From Flavobacteria bacterium MS024-2A (GTDB taxonomy: Bacteria; Bacteroidota; Bacteroidia; Flavobacteriales; Flavobacteriaceae): a DNA stretch of 64,000 nt. Position numbers and translations under genes: made by a program. Below are positions 44,258-56,632 of this stretch, one piece after another; positions within the stretch are counted from its first letter, which is position 1, and the number at the start of each line of letters is the position of its first letter. The stretch lies in the NCBI GenBank assembly GCA_905182305.1, contig CAJJBB010000005.1:186001-250000 (forward strand), read 5' to 3'. The notes under the pieces were generated by a model. That model was not told the origin of the DNA. It saw nothing but the letters and a program-made list of their open reading frames with translations, and made no database searches.

Positions 44258-46702
44258 TTAAAAGAAAAGAGCATTGGCAAACACTATTTTTCCTGAATAC
44301 CAAAAGCTTCTAAAAAGTACATTATCAACCAGGTAAATAATATTCCCTCTACCTAGAGATTCTTCTCCAAAAATTAGTGATTTCTTCTGACGTTCAATTG
44401 CTTTATACCCTATAAATCCAGCTGAGGGAAGAGTATTTTCTTTTATGAAGGCCGCATTGTTACCGTTTTCTATAAAAGAATATGCTTGTTCGTTTAATTT
44501 TAAACTATAGTAACTATCTAAACCAAAACTTAGTGGGTGAGTTTTATCAAGAGATACTGCGTAAATACTTCCCGTTGTAATCTCACTAATCTCATTTCTT
44601 TCTAGTTCTCCTTTGGGAATTAGTGTCATTTCACTTACAATATTTTTCTTTTTTTCTAATTTAAAAAAATCAGTATTTGCAAACTTGTTTAAAGCTCCAG
44701 AAATAGCAATAATTTTTCCTCCTTTACGAATCCATTCAATAATTTTATCATTAGTGTTATTGGTTTTCCACTTCTCATAATATCCATTTGGAATGATTAG
44801 TTGATCAATTTCTGATAACGCACTTCCTAACCTATTTTCATCAATTTGCATTAAAGGATACGCCAATTGTTGTTCAAAATAATGCCATACTTCTCCATAG
44901 CTTAAAGTAGAAGCATCATCACTTCTAAGGATAGCAATTTTAGGTGGTTTAATCAAGTGTAATTCATTGGCACCTAAATCAGGTCCCGAAGTTGAATATC
45001 CCGTTGTTATGGGGTATAATTTTCTATTAAACTCTTTTGCAAGACTAGCGATCTTCTTAAGATAATTTTCATGGTTTAAATTATCTCCTTTAAGAATAAA
45101 AATACTTCCTGGATTCCAGTTTTTCCCACTATTTGAAATGGGTAGGCTAGTGTATCTAATTCCAATTCTTTGTTTAAGCAGTGCCGCTATAAATTTTGCG
45201 TCATTAAAGCTACCATAGGAAAGTGCATACCCATACATTTCCTCTGAAAGCACACTATTTGTTTTTCTATTAATCTTTACAGCTTCGGTTTCAACTTCTT
45301 CTTTTGTGGCAATTGCTTTTAGACCATATGCATAGGGTAAAGACCATGCTGTTATGTCATATGTAAGCGAATCATTTAATTTAGTTTGCGGCTCTAAAAG
45401 GACCTGTGCCATTTTTCCTTTAGGCTGATTGGTAGGAACTACAAGTGCATTTTTTGAAAAGGAGGTATTAGTAGTTTTTTGTTTTTGATAATTGAATCCT
45501 TTTAAAGTATTATTTTTCTTTAATGCATAGCTTTTTATATCATGTTTATTTAAGAGTGAAGCTAAAGCATCAATTTTATCAACATTACCCTCTAGCACAA
45601 AGTTTTTGTACTTTAAATTTTTATTTTTAAAATATGCTTGATAATTTTCATTGAGTATTTTTTTGTTTTTCACAGCCATTTCAACTGTAGAAATTCCTGT
45701 AGTATAGTGGTGTTCAATTCGGTCAATGAGCGTTAACTCAATATTCTCATTGTTGTCAATACCTAAGCCAGCAACTCCACCTCCTGCTTGTTCATAGGTC
45801 ATGCCAATTGATCCTAAAAACATTGGATAACTGTCACCATAACTAGGATAGAGTAAGTCAAAATTTTGTTTAGTAAAATAAAACCATCCTTCTTTATCAA
45901 AATAACTTGCGTGGTTTTTGCCAATTGCATCTTGAAAGTCAATTTGAAAATTAGTTATAACTTCATGAAGTGGTTCTGCTGCTGGTGCAAAATAATATGG
46001 ATTATTAATTCCTTGTTCATGAAAGTCAACATGAATATGAGGTAACCAAAGATTATATTTTTTTACACGTTGTTCTGACTCTAGTTGGGTTAGCCAAGCC
46101 CAGTCACGGTTTAAATCAAACATATAATGATTGCTTCTTCCGTTGTGCCAAGATTCTCTATGTTCAAGCGTTAAACCATTACTGTCATAAGGAGTGCTTT
46201 TTGTTTGGTTATAAAAATTCACATAACGATCTCGTCCATCGGGGTTAATACATGGATCTATAATCACAATGGTATCTTTCAGCCAATCACTATATTTTGT
46301 GAGTAATGCATGGGCTGTTTTCATTGCAGCCTCTGTACTCGAGGATTCATTTCCGTGAACGTTATAGCTGAGCCATACTATTGCTTTTTCATTATTCATA
46401 GGGCCTTTTTCCATACCACTATTTTGTAAATGTGTTTTTCTGATTGACTCAAGATTTTTCAAGTTTTCAGGAGAAGAAATAAAAGCCAATTGAAGTAAGC
46501 GACCTTCATTGGTTTTTCCGTAAGATTGCAACTGAAGAGCTTCGGATCCAGTCTCTAAATGTTTAAAATAATCAACTACTTGATGGTGTCTTGAGAATTT
46601 GGTGCCTAGGGAATACCCTAAATATTCTTTTGGAGATTGAATTTGAGCTTGAATAAAAATTGCAAACAATATGAACAGGCTGCTGAGAAATTTTTTACAC
46701 AT
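44258..46702 (-). CDS. Secreted M14 zinc carboxypeptidase
   Basis: An 814-residue exported peptidase with a signal peptide (LFILFAIFIQAQ). The M14 zinc motif HxxE is at histidine 116 and glutamate 119 (YNVHGNESSS). The substrate arginine/asparagine region is NPDGRDRY, the third zinc ligand lies in HIHVDFHEQG, and the catalytic glutamate is likely in GMTYEQAGG. The C-terminal half resembles a class I glutamine amidotransferase-like fold (KIAILRSDDAS, then WIRKGGKIIAISGA) of uncertain role. It probably digests peptides in the periplasm or outside. It converges with rimO. Confidence 0.88.
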   Translation of the reverse strand: MCKKFLSSLFILFAIFIQAQIQSPKEYLGYSLGTKFSRHHQVVDYFKHLETGSEALQLQSYGKTNEGRLLQLAFISSPENLKNLESIRKTHLQNSGMEKGPMNNEKAIVWLSYNVHGNESSSTEAAMKTAHALLTKYSDWLKDTIVIIDPCINPDGRDRYVNFYNQTKSTPYDSNGLTLEHRESWHNGRSNHYMFDLNRDWAWLTQLESEQRVKKYNLWLPHIHVDFHEQGINNPYYFAPAAEPLHEVITNFQIDFQDAIGKNHASYFDKEGWFYFTKQNFDLLYPSYGDSYPMFLGSIGMTYEQAGGGVAGLGIDNNENIELTLIDRIEHHYTTGISTVEMAVKNKKILNENYQAYFKNKNLKYKNFVLEGNVDKIDALASLLNKHDIKSYALKKNNTLKGFNYQKQKTTNTSFSKNALVVPTNQPKGKMAQVLLEPQTKLNDSLTYDITAWSLPYAYGLKAIATKEEVETEAVKINRKTNSVLSEEMYGYALSYGSFNDAKFIAALLKQRIGIRYTSLPISNSGKNWNPGSIFILKGDNLNHENYLKKIASLAKEFNRKLYPITTGYSTSGPDLGANELHLIKPPKIAILRSDDASTLSYGEVWHYFEQQLAYPLMQIDENRLGSALSEIDQLIIPNGYYEKWKTNNTNDKIIEWIRKGGKIIAISGALNKFANTDFFKLEKKKNIVSEMTLIPKGELERNEISEITTGSIYAVSLDKTHPLSFGLDSYYSLKLNEQAYSFIENGNNAAFIKENTLPSAGFIGYKAIERQKKSLIFGEESLGRGNIIYLVDNVLFRSFWYSGKIVFANALFF

Positions 46703-46792
46703 AATTTATTTTTTCAACTTTAAATTTACACTTTCTAATTCAACTCTAAATTTCTTTTCCCAAAAAACGAATATATTTACACAAAATCATTC

Positions 46793-48414
46793 ATGAACAA
46801 ACAACACATTCCTTTTCGAGATACAGGTCGTTTTTCCAGTTTGATTTGTGATTATTTATCAGAGAATGATTCTTTAAAGCCTTTTTATGGTTTATTTCCA
46901 ACCCTGAATAATTTTAAAACTCAGATCACTGATAAAACTGAAAGTTATTCAGCTACCCATCGAAACGTATTAGTTCAAACTCTTCGAGAGCAATATGAAA
47001 CAATAACACCCTCTTCTTTAGTACTTGAAAACTTAGATCTTTTAGCTCAAAAAAATACATTTACCATTACTACAGGTCATCAATTGAGTCTAATGACAGG
47101 ACCCTTATATTTTATTTATAAAATTATTAGTACAATAAATTTATGTGAACAATTAAAAGTTAAATACCCTGCTTCAAATTTTGTTCCAGTATATTGGATG
47201 GCCAGTGAAGATCATGATTTTGAGGAAATTAGTTCTTTTAGATTTCAAGATAAACGTATTAATTGGCACCGTGATTCTGCGGGGGCTGTTGGTGAAATTT
47301 CTTTAGATGATTTGCAAGAGGTTTTGGATGTTTTTGAGCAGTATTTAGGCACCTCAGTAAATTCAAATACAATTCGTAAATGGATCACTGAAAGTTACCG
47401 TGCTTCTCATAACCTTTCTGAAGCCACCTTTCGTTTGGTTAATGAACTTTTTGGTGACAAGGGTTTAATAATTTTAGAACCAAACAAACCTGCGTTAAAA
47501 AAATTATTCATACCTATTTTAAAAGAGGAACTTACCAGTCAGCATTCTTTTAAGAATGTAATACAGTCAAGTAGAAAATATACAAAAAACGTATAGCTAC
47601 CTCGTTCATTCCTCAAGTGAATCCCAGAGAAATTAATTTATTTTATTTAGCAAAAAACAATCGCTATCGTATTGAAAAAGAAGCTGGAGAATTTTCGTTA
47701 AATGGAACTGAAGAGCGTTTTTCTGAAGCTAGTTTTTTAAAAATTTTAGAAATTCATCCTGAATATTTTTCTCCAAATGTTATTTTGCGTCCAGTTTATC
47801 AAGAGGTTATTTTACCTAATTTATGCTACATTGGTGGTGGTGGAGAGATTGCCTATTGGTTTCAACTAAAAAAACATTTTGATTTTTTAAAGATTCCTTT
47901 TCCTGTTTTACTTTTGAGGAACTCGGCAGTCATTTATTCTAAAAAAACTGCTAAAAAAATCAAAAATCTAGATTTAGATGTGTCAGATTTTTTCTTAAAA
48001 AGAAATATTATAATCAACAAAAAGATTCGAGAAGTAAGTGATATTGATCTTGACTTATCCTTCTTGAAAACTCAATTAAATAAACAATTTGATTATTTAA
48101 ATAAATTAGTTGCAAAAACAGATAAGTCTTTTGAAGGAGCAGTTACTGCTCAAAATATAAAACAGTTAAAAGGTATTTCTAATCTAGAGAAACGATTATT
48201 AAAGGCACAAAAAAAGGTGCTTGCAGATAAAGTTAACCGCCTTGTAGATCTTCACGACCAGCTTTTTCCTGATGATACACTTCAAGAGCGAACCATAAAT
48301 TTTGTATCTCTTTATCTTAAGATGGGAGATGCTTTTTTGCCAACTCTTTTTGAAGCGACTGGATCCTATGAATCCAAATTTTGTTTTACTGGAATATTAG
48401 CCATAGAAAAATAG
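46793..48414 (+). pseudogene. bshC: BshC, putative cysteine ligase of bacillithiol synthesis, split by a frameshift
   Basis: The first part (267 codons) opens MNKQHIPFRDTGRFSSL and contains FTITTGHQLSLMTGPLYF and VYWMASEDHDF. The second part contains QVNPREINLFYL, VILPNLCYIGGGGEIAYWFQLK, and the C-terminal coiled coil. Both belong to BshC, which adds cysteine to glucosaminyl-malate. The two frames join by a -1 shift at A-AAA-AAC (47584-47590), in correct register for a slippery heptamer, and the joined protein would be about 540 residues, the usual BshC length. Either programmed -1 frameshifting, an inactivating indel in the A run, or an assembly error could explain it; the last is a serious possibility. 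Confidence 0.85.
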
Positions 48415-48444
48415 ATTGATTTTTTTTGTTGGTAGCCAGTCTCC

Positions 48445-48474
48445 TTGTTTTATTCGGCTATAATTGTATTTTTG
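48445..48474 (+). promoter_or_regulatory. Promoter of guaA, likely leaderless
   Basis: TTG at 48445-48447, a 19-base spacer and TATTTTTG at 48467-48474 match the Bacteroidota promoter consensus. The -7 box ends four bases before the guaA ATG (48478), so transcription should start at or next to the start codon. Confidence 0.6.
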
Positions 48475-48477
48475 CTC

Positions 48478-50007
48478 ATGCAAGAAAAAGTTCTTATTCT
48501 CGATTTTGGTTCTCAGTATACCCAATTAATTGCACGCCGTGTTCGTGAATTATTCATTTACTGTGAAATTCATCCGTTCAACAATCCGCCAAAAGATATC
48601 ACTAGTTTTAAAGCTGTAATTTTATCAGGTTCTCCTTTCTCAGTTCGAAGTGATGAGCCCCCTCACCCTGACTTAAAAGAAATTAAAGGAAAAATACCCC
48701 TATTAGGTATCTGTTATGGAGCACAATATCTTGCCCATTTTTTCGGTGGCAAAGTTAGTCCATCAAATACCCGTGAATATGGTCGTGCACATTTAACAAA
48801 CATAGATTCTAGAGCCCTTTTTTTTAAAAAAATTGGTAATAATAGTCAAGTTTGGATGAGCCATGGGGACACTATTTTGAGTCTTCCCGAAGGTGCAGAA
48901 TTATTAGCAAGTACCGAAGATGTCGAAAATGCAGCATATAAGTTAAAGGACGAAGATACTTATGCAATTCAGTTTCATCCTGAGGTATACCATTCTCTAG
49001 AAGGAAAACAAATCTTAGAAAACTTTTTGGTTGATATAGCCGGAGTACATCAAGACTGGACCCCTGATTCTTTTGTGGATATGACCGTTCAAGAAATTAA
49101 AAAAAGAGTGGGTGATGGTAAGGTAATTCTAGGTCTTTCGGGAGGAGTTGACTCTTCTGTCGCTGCAATCTTATTGCACAAAGCTATTGGAAACAAACTC
49201 AATTGTATTTTTGTGAATAATGGGTTACTTCGAAAAGATGAATTTGACCAAGTGTTGGATCAGTATTCAGGAATGGGACTTAATGTTAAAGGAGTTGATG
49301 CATCTGAAATGTTTCTAAATGCCTTGGATGGTGTTTCAGACCCTGAAACTAAACGCAAAATTATTGGCAAAACATTTATTGATGTTTTTGATTCTGAAGC
49401 TAATAAAGTAGAGGGTGTAAAGTGGTTAGCTCAAGGCACCATATATCCAGATGTTATAGAATCTATTTCTGTAAATGGACCTTCAGCCACAATAAAATCA
49501 CATCATAATGTTGGTGGTCTGCCAGATTATATGAAATTAGAATTAGTAGAGCCCTTGCGAATGCTGTTTAAGGATGAAGTTCGAAGAGTAGGGAAAAGCA
49601 TGGGAATGGATTCAGAACTTTTGGGAAGACACCCGTTTCCTGGACCTGGTTTAGCCATTCGTATTTTAGGAGAGATTACAAAAGAAAAAGTAAGAATGCT
49701 TCAAGAAGTGGACGCTATTTTTATTCAAGGTTTAAAGACTTGGAATTTATATGATGAAGTTTGGCAAGCAGGAGCTATTTTTCTTCCTGTCAATAGTGTA
49801 GGAGTAATGGGAGATGAACGAACATATGAGAGTTGTGTGGCTTTGAGAGCAGTCCAGTCTACAGATGGTATGACTGCAGATTGGGTTAATTTACCCTATG
49901 AATTTTTACAGAAAACATCTAATGATATAATAAACAATGTAAAAGGTGTTAATCGAGTGGTATATGATATTAGTTCTAAGCCACCTGCAACAATTGAATG
50001 GGAATAG
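48478..50007 (+). CDS. guaA: GMP synthase (glutamine-hydrolysing)
   Basis: A 509-residue enzyme converting XMP to GMP with glutamine and ATP. The glutamine amidotransferase domain has nucleophile cysteine 79 (GICYGAQ) and the histidine/glutamate pair in FHPEVYHS. The ATP-pyrophosphatase loop is [10 protein letters not shown], and the C-terminal XMP-binding domain has [16 protein letters not shown]. The ATG giving [17 protein letters not shown] is chosen; relatives start here and an upstream ATG would add 11 residues without homology. Confidence 0.96.
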   Translation: MQEKVLILDFGSQYTQLIARRVRELFIYCEIHPFNNPPKDITSFKAVILSGSPFSVRSDEPPHPDLKEIKGKIPLLGICYGAQYLAHFFGGKVSPSNTREYGRAHLTNIDSRALFFKKIGNNSQVWMSHGDTILSLPEGAELLASTEDVENAAYKLKDEDTYAIQFHPEVYHSLEGKQILENFLVDIAGVHQDWTPDSFVDMTVQEIKKRVGDGKVILGLSGGVDSSVAAILLHKAIGNKLNCIFVNNGLLRKDEFDQVLDQYSGMGLNVKGVDASEMFLNALDGVSDPETKRKIIGKTFIDVFDSEANKVEGVKWLAQGTIYPDVIESISVNGPSATIKSHHNVGGLPDYMKLELVEPLRMLFKDEVRRVGKSMGMDSELLGRHPFPGPGLAIRILGEITKEKVRMLQEVDAIFIQGLKTWNLYDEVWQAGAIFLPVNSVGVMGDERTYESCVALRAVQSTDGMTADWVNLPYEFLQKTSNDIINNVKGVNRVVYDISSKPPATIEWE

Positions 50008-50027
50008 TTTTTGCTAATAATTAAGGA

Positions 50028-51779
50028 ATGAAACAAATTAAAATACTTTTCACATTACTTCTTTTTTTGGGAAGCTTGAATCTTTCAGCACAAACCCCAG
50101 AGAAATTCCGTAATCATAGAGTAGGTAAAAAGGAAACCTTATCATCTATAATAGAGAGGTATGGTATTTCTAAAACTCAATTGTTACAGTATAACCCACT
50201 AGTGGATCGAGTTGGGATTAAAAGAAAGATGACACTGCGCATTCCAGTCTATAAAAAGGAATTATTAATTAATGAACAGACACTTGGAATAAAGGAAGTC
50301 GAAAACGATAGTTTTATTCATTTGGTAGCTCCTAAAGAAACAAAGTGGCGTTTAGCATACAAATACAATACTACTATTAGAATTTTAGATTCTTTAAACC
50401 CTCAAATAAAAGAAGGACTAAAAATAGGACAACGATTAATTATGCCGACTGCTGTTGCTGCTAAAATTATTCCAGAAAAAGATTCACTTTTCAATTATTA
50501 TAAAGTGCTTCCTAAAGAAGGGTTTTATCGTATTGAAAAAAAGTTAGGAGTGAACAAGCGTGTTTTGGATTCTTTGAACCCTAATATAGAAACTACTGGT
50601 CTTCAACCAGGGATGATTCTAAAAATTCCAGGAATGCAAAGTGGTGTCTTAAAAGTTGAAAACGATCTGTTGGTAGAAAGAGTTAATTTATTAGACTCCA
50701 CACTTCAGAAATCTAAAATAAAATTGGGTGTCTTGTTACCCTTTAGAGCTAGTGAAATTGTCTTTGATTCTATTGTAGACACAGAAAAAATTCTGGAAGG
50801 AAGAAACCTTCATACCATTTCACTTGATTTTTATACAGGGGTTCAATTTGCGATAAAAAAAGCAGCTATTAAGGGAATTGATGTTGAGCTTACCACCTTA
50901 GATACTGAAAATAATCCTACAATTCTTCAAGAAATTATTCGTTCTGATGTGCTTAAAGATTTAGATTTTATAGTGGGACCTCTAATACCTAAAAATTTTA
51001 ATATTATTTCGAATGCGCCTTCTTTGAGCCAACTAATTAAAATTGCGCCTCTTTCTTCTGTTCCAGTTGTTTTAAGGAAAAATGTTTTTCAATCGGTTAC
51101 CGAAGAAGCTCATTTTAGATCTAAAATGTATAGACATTTAGTATCCGTTATTGATACTACTCAAAATGTAGTTATTGTGGCTGATTCCTCACATCGAGAT
51201 ATAGAAAAAGAGCTTAAGTTAAAGTTTCCCTGGGCTATTACAATTCGTCCAGAATTACAAGATTATATTCTACCGGAGTTAGTAGACTCTTTGTTGGTTG
51301 ATTCTTTGCCTAATAAAGTACTTTTTGAGTCTAAATCTTTTCCGCTCATTGCCAGTGCTATCTCTCAATTTAATGCGCAGAACTCAAAAGATAGAGAAGT
51401 TCAAGTCTTTACTACTTTCAGGGGAAATGCTTATGACAATGAAAATTTATCACTCAGTATGTTGGGGGGGGTGAAATTTACTTATCCAGTAGGCTTTAAG
51501 CCATTGGATGAGGATTCATCCCGAGCTTTCATTGAGAATTACATCAATTATTATGGAAAACCTCCAACAAAAGAAGCACTTCGCGGGTATGATGTAACAC
51601 TTGATGCTATTTTACGAACAGCAGTTGCGAAAGACCTCAAAAAATCACTAGAATTAGGAGAAACAGGATATTCTTCTAATCGTTTTTTGTATCATAAAAA
51701 CATTAATGAGTCCTTTTCTAATGAGGCATTTTTTATTTTGCAGCATAAGGGCTATGAAATATTAGAGATAAAAGAATAG
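50028..51779 (+). CDS. LysM-domain protein with periplasmic-binding-like domain
   Basis: A 583-residue exported protein. A signal peptide (LLLFLGSLNLSAQ) precedes LysM-type repeats: HRVGKKETLSSIIERYGIS, then one near 90-125 with PQIKEGLKIGQRLIMP, and one near 155-195 with YYKVLPKEGFYRIEKKLG. These bind peptidoglycan. The remainder (from about 225, SKIKLGVLLPFRASE) resembles a type 1 periplasmic ligand-binding fold. It may sense or hold a ligand at the cell wall; the role is not established. It lies between guaA and pyrG, all on one strand. Confidence 0.82.
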   Translation: MKQIKILFTLLLFLGSLNLSAQTPEKFRNHRVGKKETLSSIIERYGISKTQLLQYNPLVDRVGIKRKMTLRIPVYKKELLINEQTLGIKEVENDSFIHLVAPKETKWRLAYKYNTTIRILDSLNPQIKEGLKIGQRLIMPTAVAAKIIPEKDSLFNYYKVLPKEGFYRIEKKLGVNKRVLDSLNPNIETTGLQPGMILKIPGMQSGVLKVENDLLVERVNLLDSTLQKSKIKLGVLLPFRASEIVFDSIVDTEKILEGRNLHTISLDFYTGVQFAIKKAAIKGIDVELTTLDTENNPTILQEIIRSDVLKDLDFIVGPLIPKNFNIISNAPSLSQLIKIAPLSSVPVVLRKNVFQSVTEEAHFRSKMYRHLVSVIDTTQNVVIVADSSHRDIEKELKLKFPWAITIRPELQDYILPELVDSLLVDSLPNKVLFESKSFPLIASAISQFNAQNSKDREVQVFTTFRGNAYDNENLSLSMLGGVKFTYPVGFKPLDEDSSRAFIENYINYYGKPPTKEALRGYDVTLDAILRTAVAKDLKKSLELGETGYSSNRFLYHKNINESFSNEAFFILQHKGYEILEIKE

Positions 51780-51806
51780 ATAATACTGGCAAGAAGTTAC
51801 TATTGA

Positions 51807-53462
<1,656 letters not shown>

Positions 53463-53484
53463 GCTTAACTTTTGAAAAAAAACT

Positions 53485-55314
53485 ATGGAAGAAAAGAAGT
53501 TTGACCCCTTACAGTTTATAGGATTTATCCTTATTGCATTAATCCTTACCTGGATGTTGTACAGGAATGGACCTACAGAAGAACAGAAATCAGAATCAAA
53601 GACGATTACTGAACAAGACATTACTTCTCCTTCTAGTCCAGAAGAAAGTGAAACTTCAGCAGCCTTTATTCAACAACAAAAAGTAGAAAGCTTTGGAGAC
53701 CTTGGAACTTTATTTAAGTCAAATTCTGTTGAAAATGTTTCTATTTCTACAGAAAATATTAGCTATGAAGTTCAGTCCAAAGGTGCTCAAATTGTAGTTT
53801 TACAATTAGATAAGTTTGAAAATTTTGCAGACAATTCACTACGATTAATTTCAGAGTCCAATACCGACTTTAATGTTAAATTATCGACTTTGGATGGGCG
53901 TGTATTAAATACACGAGATATATTTTTCACACCTACTTTGACCGATCAGGCTGACTCATATAAGCTTTTAATGACTGCTAGTATCAGTACTAGACAAAGT
54001 ATTGTGTTTGAATATGTTTTTCCTAAACAGGGATATCTCTATACAGTAAATCTCAAAACCGATGGAATGCAAACATTATTAAATTCCAGTACTCCTCCTG
54101 ATTTTTCATGGAAAACAGATGCTTTTAGAAATTCAAGAAGTATTGACTATGAGAATCGTTATACAGAATTTACTTTTGGTTATGAAGAAGATCGCGTTGA
54201 TTATTTATCTTTAAATGGTGAAGATAAAGAGTCACGTGATGGAATTCGATGGATTTCATATAGACAACATTTCTTCAGCTCTATTTTAATTCCATCCACT
54301 CCGATAGCTTCTGCAGAATTAACTTCTATTGATTTAGCAAGTGAAGAAAATTTGGAAGAAAAATTCACAAAAACATTTAAAACATCATATTCCCTGGGAT
54401 TAACGGATGGAAATTTGAATACCCAATTAACCTTTTATAACGGCCCTACAGACTATGACTCTCTCAAAGCTTTAGACGGTGACTTAGAAACATCTATTCC
54501 AATGGGATGGGGTATTTTTGGTTGGATTAATCGTGTGATTTTCTTGCCTTTATTTGGGTTTTTATCCTCTTTTTTATCATTTGGAATCGCAATTATTGTT
54601 ATGACAGTTATTGTTCGTTTAGCCATGTCACCCGTTACCTATAAGTCGTATGTTTCTCAAATTAAAATGAAGGTATTACGACCTGATATTGAGATAATTA
54701 ATAATAAATATAAAGATGACGCTGTAAAACGTCAACAAGAAACCATGAGCTTATACTCTAGGGCGGGTGCAAACCCAATGTCAGGATGTGTTCCTGCTCT
54801 ATTGCAATTACCTATTTTTTATGCACTATTTTCTTTCTTTCCTGTAGCTTTTGTGCTTCGTGATAAGAGTTTCTTATGGGCAGATGACTTGTCATCTTAT
54901 GATTCTGTATATGATTTAGGTTTTAGTATTCCTTTTTATGGAGATCACATTAGTTTGTTTCCTATTCTGGCCTCCATAGCTATTTTCTTTTATACCCAAA
55001 TGACCACAGGTCAACAAGCAATGCCACAGCAGCCTGGCATGCCCAACATGAAAATAATCATGTATTTAATGCCTCTAATGATGTTGTTTTTTTTCAATAA
55101 CTATGCCAGTGGTTTAAGTTTGTATTATTTCGTTTCAAATCTTTTGACTATTATCTTGATGTTGGTGATCAAAAACTATATCGTTAATGATCAAAAAATT
55201 CTTTCTAAAATTGAAGAAAACAAAAAGAAGCCTAAAAAAGCAGGTGGTTTTTCTTCAAGACTTCAAAAAGCAATGGAGCAAGCTGAAAAGCAAAAAAAAG
55301 CAGGGCGTAAATAA
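53485..55314 (+). CDS. yidC: Membrane protein insertase YidC
   Basis: A 609-residue YidC. An N-terminal membrane segment (FIGFILIALILTWML) is followed by a large periplasmic beta domain. The conserved insertase core starts around residue 345 with GWGIFGWINRVIFLPLFGFL, and NPMSGCVPALLQLPIFYALF marks the hydrophilic groove helices. A basic cytoplasmic tail ends the protein. It inserts membrane proteins with or without SecYEG. It follows pyrG by 22 bases and precedes mnmA by 27. Confidence 0.95.
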   Translation: MEEKKFDPLQFIGFILIALILTWMLYRNGPTEEQKSESKTITEQDITSPSSPEESETSAAFIQQQKVESFGDLGTLFKSNSVENVSISTENISYEVQSKGAQIVVLQLDKFENFADNSLRLISESNTDFNVKLSTLDGRVLNTRDIFFTPTLTDQADSYKLLMTASISTRQSIVFEYVFPKQGYLYTVNLKTDGMQTLLNSSTPPDFSWKTDAFRNSRSIDYENRYTEFTFGYEEDRVDYLSLNGEDKESRDGIRWISYRQHFFSSILIPSTPIASAELTSIDLASEENLEEKFTKTFKTSYSLGLTDGNLNTQLTFYNGPTDYDSLKALDGDLETSIPMGWGIFGWINRVIFLPLFGFLSSFLSFGIAIIVMTVIVRLAMSPVTYKSYVSQIKMKVLRPDIEIINNKYKDDAVKRQQETMSLYSRAGANPMSGCVPALLQLPIFYALFSFFPVAFVLRDKSFLWADDLSSYDSVYDLGFSIPFYGDHISLFPILASIAIFFYTQMTTGQQAMPQQPGMPNMKIIMYLMPLMMLFFFNNYASGLSLYYFVSNLLTIILMLVIKNYIVNDQKILSKIEENKKKPKKAGGFSSRLQKAMEQAEKQKKAGRK

Positions 55315-55341
55315 TACTAATTTACTGCGTATCTTTGTGTT

Positions 55342-56526
55342 ATGAAAAAAGGACGGGTAATCGTTGGTCTTTCTGGGGGTGTAGACTCTAGTGTTGCTGC
55401 CAATCTTCTTAAAGAAGAGGGGTATGAGGTCATTGGACTTTTTATGAAAAACTGGCATGATGAGTCTGTAACTCTTTCTAATGAATGTCCATGGCTAGAG
55501 GATAGTAATGACGCCATGCTTGTGGCAGAAAAATTAGGAATTCCTTTTCAAACCGTAGATTTAAGCAAAGAATATAAAGAACGTATTGTTGATTATATGT
55601 TTGATGAATACGCTAAAGGTCGAACGCCAAACCCAGATATTTTATGTAATCGAGAAATAAAGTTTGATGTTTTTTTAGAGATTGCTTTATCGCTAGGGGC
55701 AAATTTTGTTGCTACAGGGCATTACTGTCAAAAAGAAGAACTTGTTTCTTCTTCAGACGAAAAGTTTTATCGTCTTTTAGCTGGTGCTGACACTAATAAA
55801 GATCAGTCTTATTTTTTATGCCAATTAACTCAAAAACAATTATCAAAGGTCTTATTTCCCATAGGCCATTTACAGAAAGAGCAGGTAAGAAAGATTGCCT
55901 TAAAACAGGATTTAGTAACTGCAGAGAAAAAAGATTCTCAAGGCCTCTGTTTTATTGGAAAAGTTAGACTTCCTGATTTTTTACAACAACAGTTAAAACC
56001 CAAAGCGGGAACAATCATTGAAATTCCAAATAATCTTTCTGTTTACTCTAAATCTGAAATACATCAAGATGATTTAGTAAATCGTTCCAAAAAGTTACGC
56101 TACCAGCCCACAGACGGAGTCGAAGTTGGCAAACATAATGGAGCTCATTTTTATACCATCGGGCAGCGTAAAGGACTTGGTGTAGGGGGAAATGTAGAGC
56201 CTTTGTTCATTATTGATACTAATGTGGATGATAATACCATTTATGTAGGGCAAGGGAAAGCACACCCGGGGTTATTTCGCTATGCATTAAAGGTAGCTCA
56301 AGAGGATATCCACTGGGTTCGAGATGACTTAAAGTTAAAGTCTGGAGAAACTTTATCAGTACATGCTCGAATTCGATACAGACAAGCGTTGCAACAAGCA
56401 ACTCTTTTTCAGACAAAGGATGCTCTTTACGTTTCCTTTGAAAATCCTCAATCTGCAATAACTTCAGGACAATTTGTTGCCTGGTATCAAAAACAAGAAC
56501 TTATAGGTTCTGGTGTAATTACTTAG
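55342..56526 (+). CDS. mnmA: tRNA-specific 2-thiouridylase MnmA
   Basis: A 394-residue enzyme forming 2-thiouridine at position 34 of certain tRNAs. The PP-loop is GLSGGVDSS at residues 9-17. The catalytic cysteines are in [12 protein letters not shown] and [10 protein letters not shown]. The PRC-barrel-like C-terminal domain is complete. A TATCTTTG box (55330-55337) ends four bases before the ATG, which could again give a leaderless message, although no -33 TTG is seen. Confidence 0.95.
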   Translation: MKKGRVIVGLSGGVDSSVAANLLKEEGYEVIGLFMKNWHDESVTLSNECPWLEDSNDAMLVAEKLGIPFQTVDLSKEYKERIVDYMFDEYAKGRTPNPDILCNREIKFDVFLEIALSLGANFVATGHYCQKEELVSSSDEKFYRLLAGADTNKDQSYFLCQLTQKQLSKVLFPIGHLQKEQVRKIALKQDLVTAEKKDSQGLCFIGKVRLPDFLQQQLKPKAGTIIEIPNNLSVYSKSEIHQDDLVNRSKKLRYQPTDGVEVGKHNGAHFYTIGQRKGLGVGGNVEPLFIIDTNVDDNTIYVGQGKAHPGLFRYALKVAQEDIHWVRDDLKLKSGETLSVHARIRYRQALQQATLFQTKDALYVSFENPQSAITSGQFVAWYQKQELIGSGVIT

Positions 56527-56632
56527 TTATCCCAACTTTTCATTTGATGAATTGCTTCTTTTACACCTTAGAGCTAGATTTTTTATAATCTTATTTATAC
56601 TTTAGTATTTTATAAATTTATCGAGTCTATTT

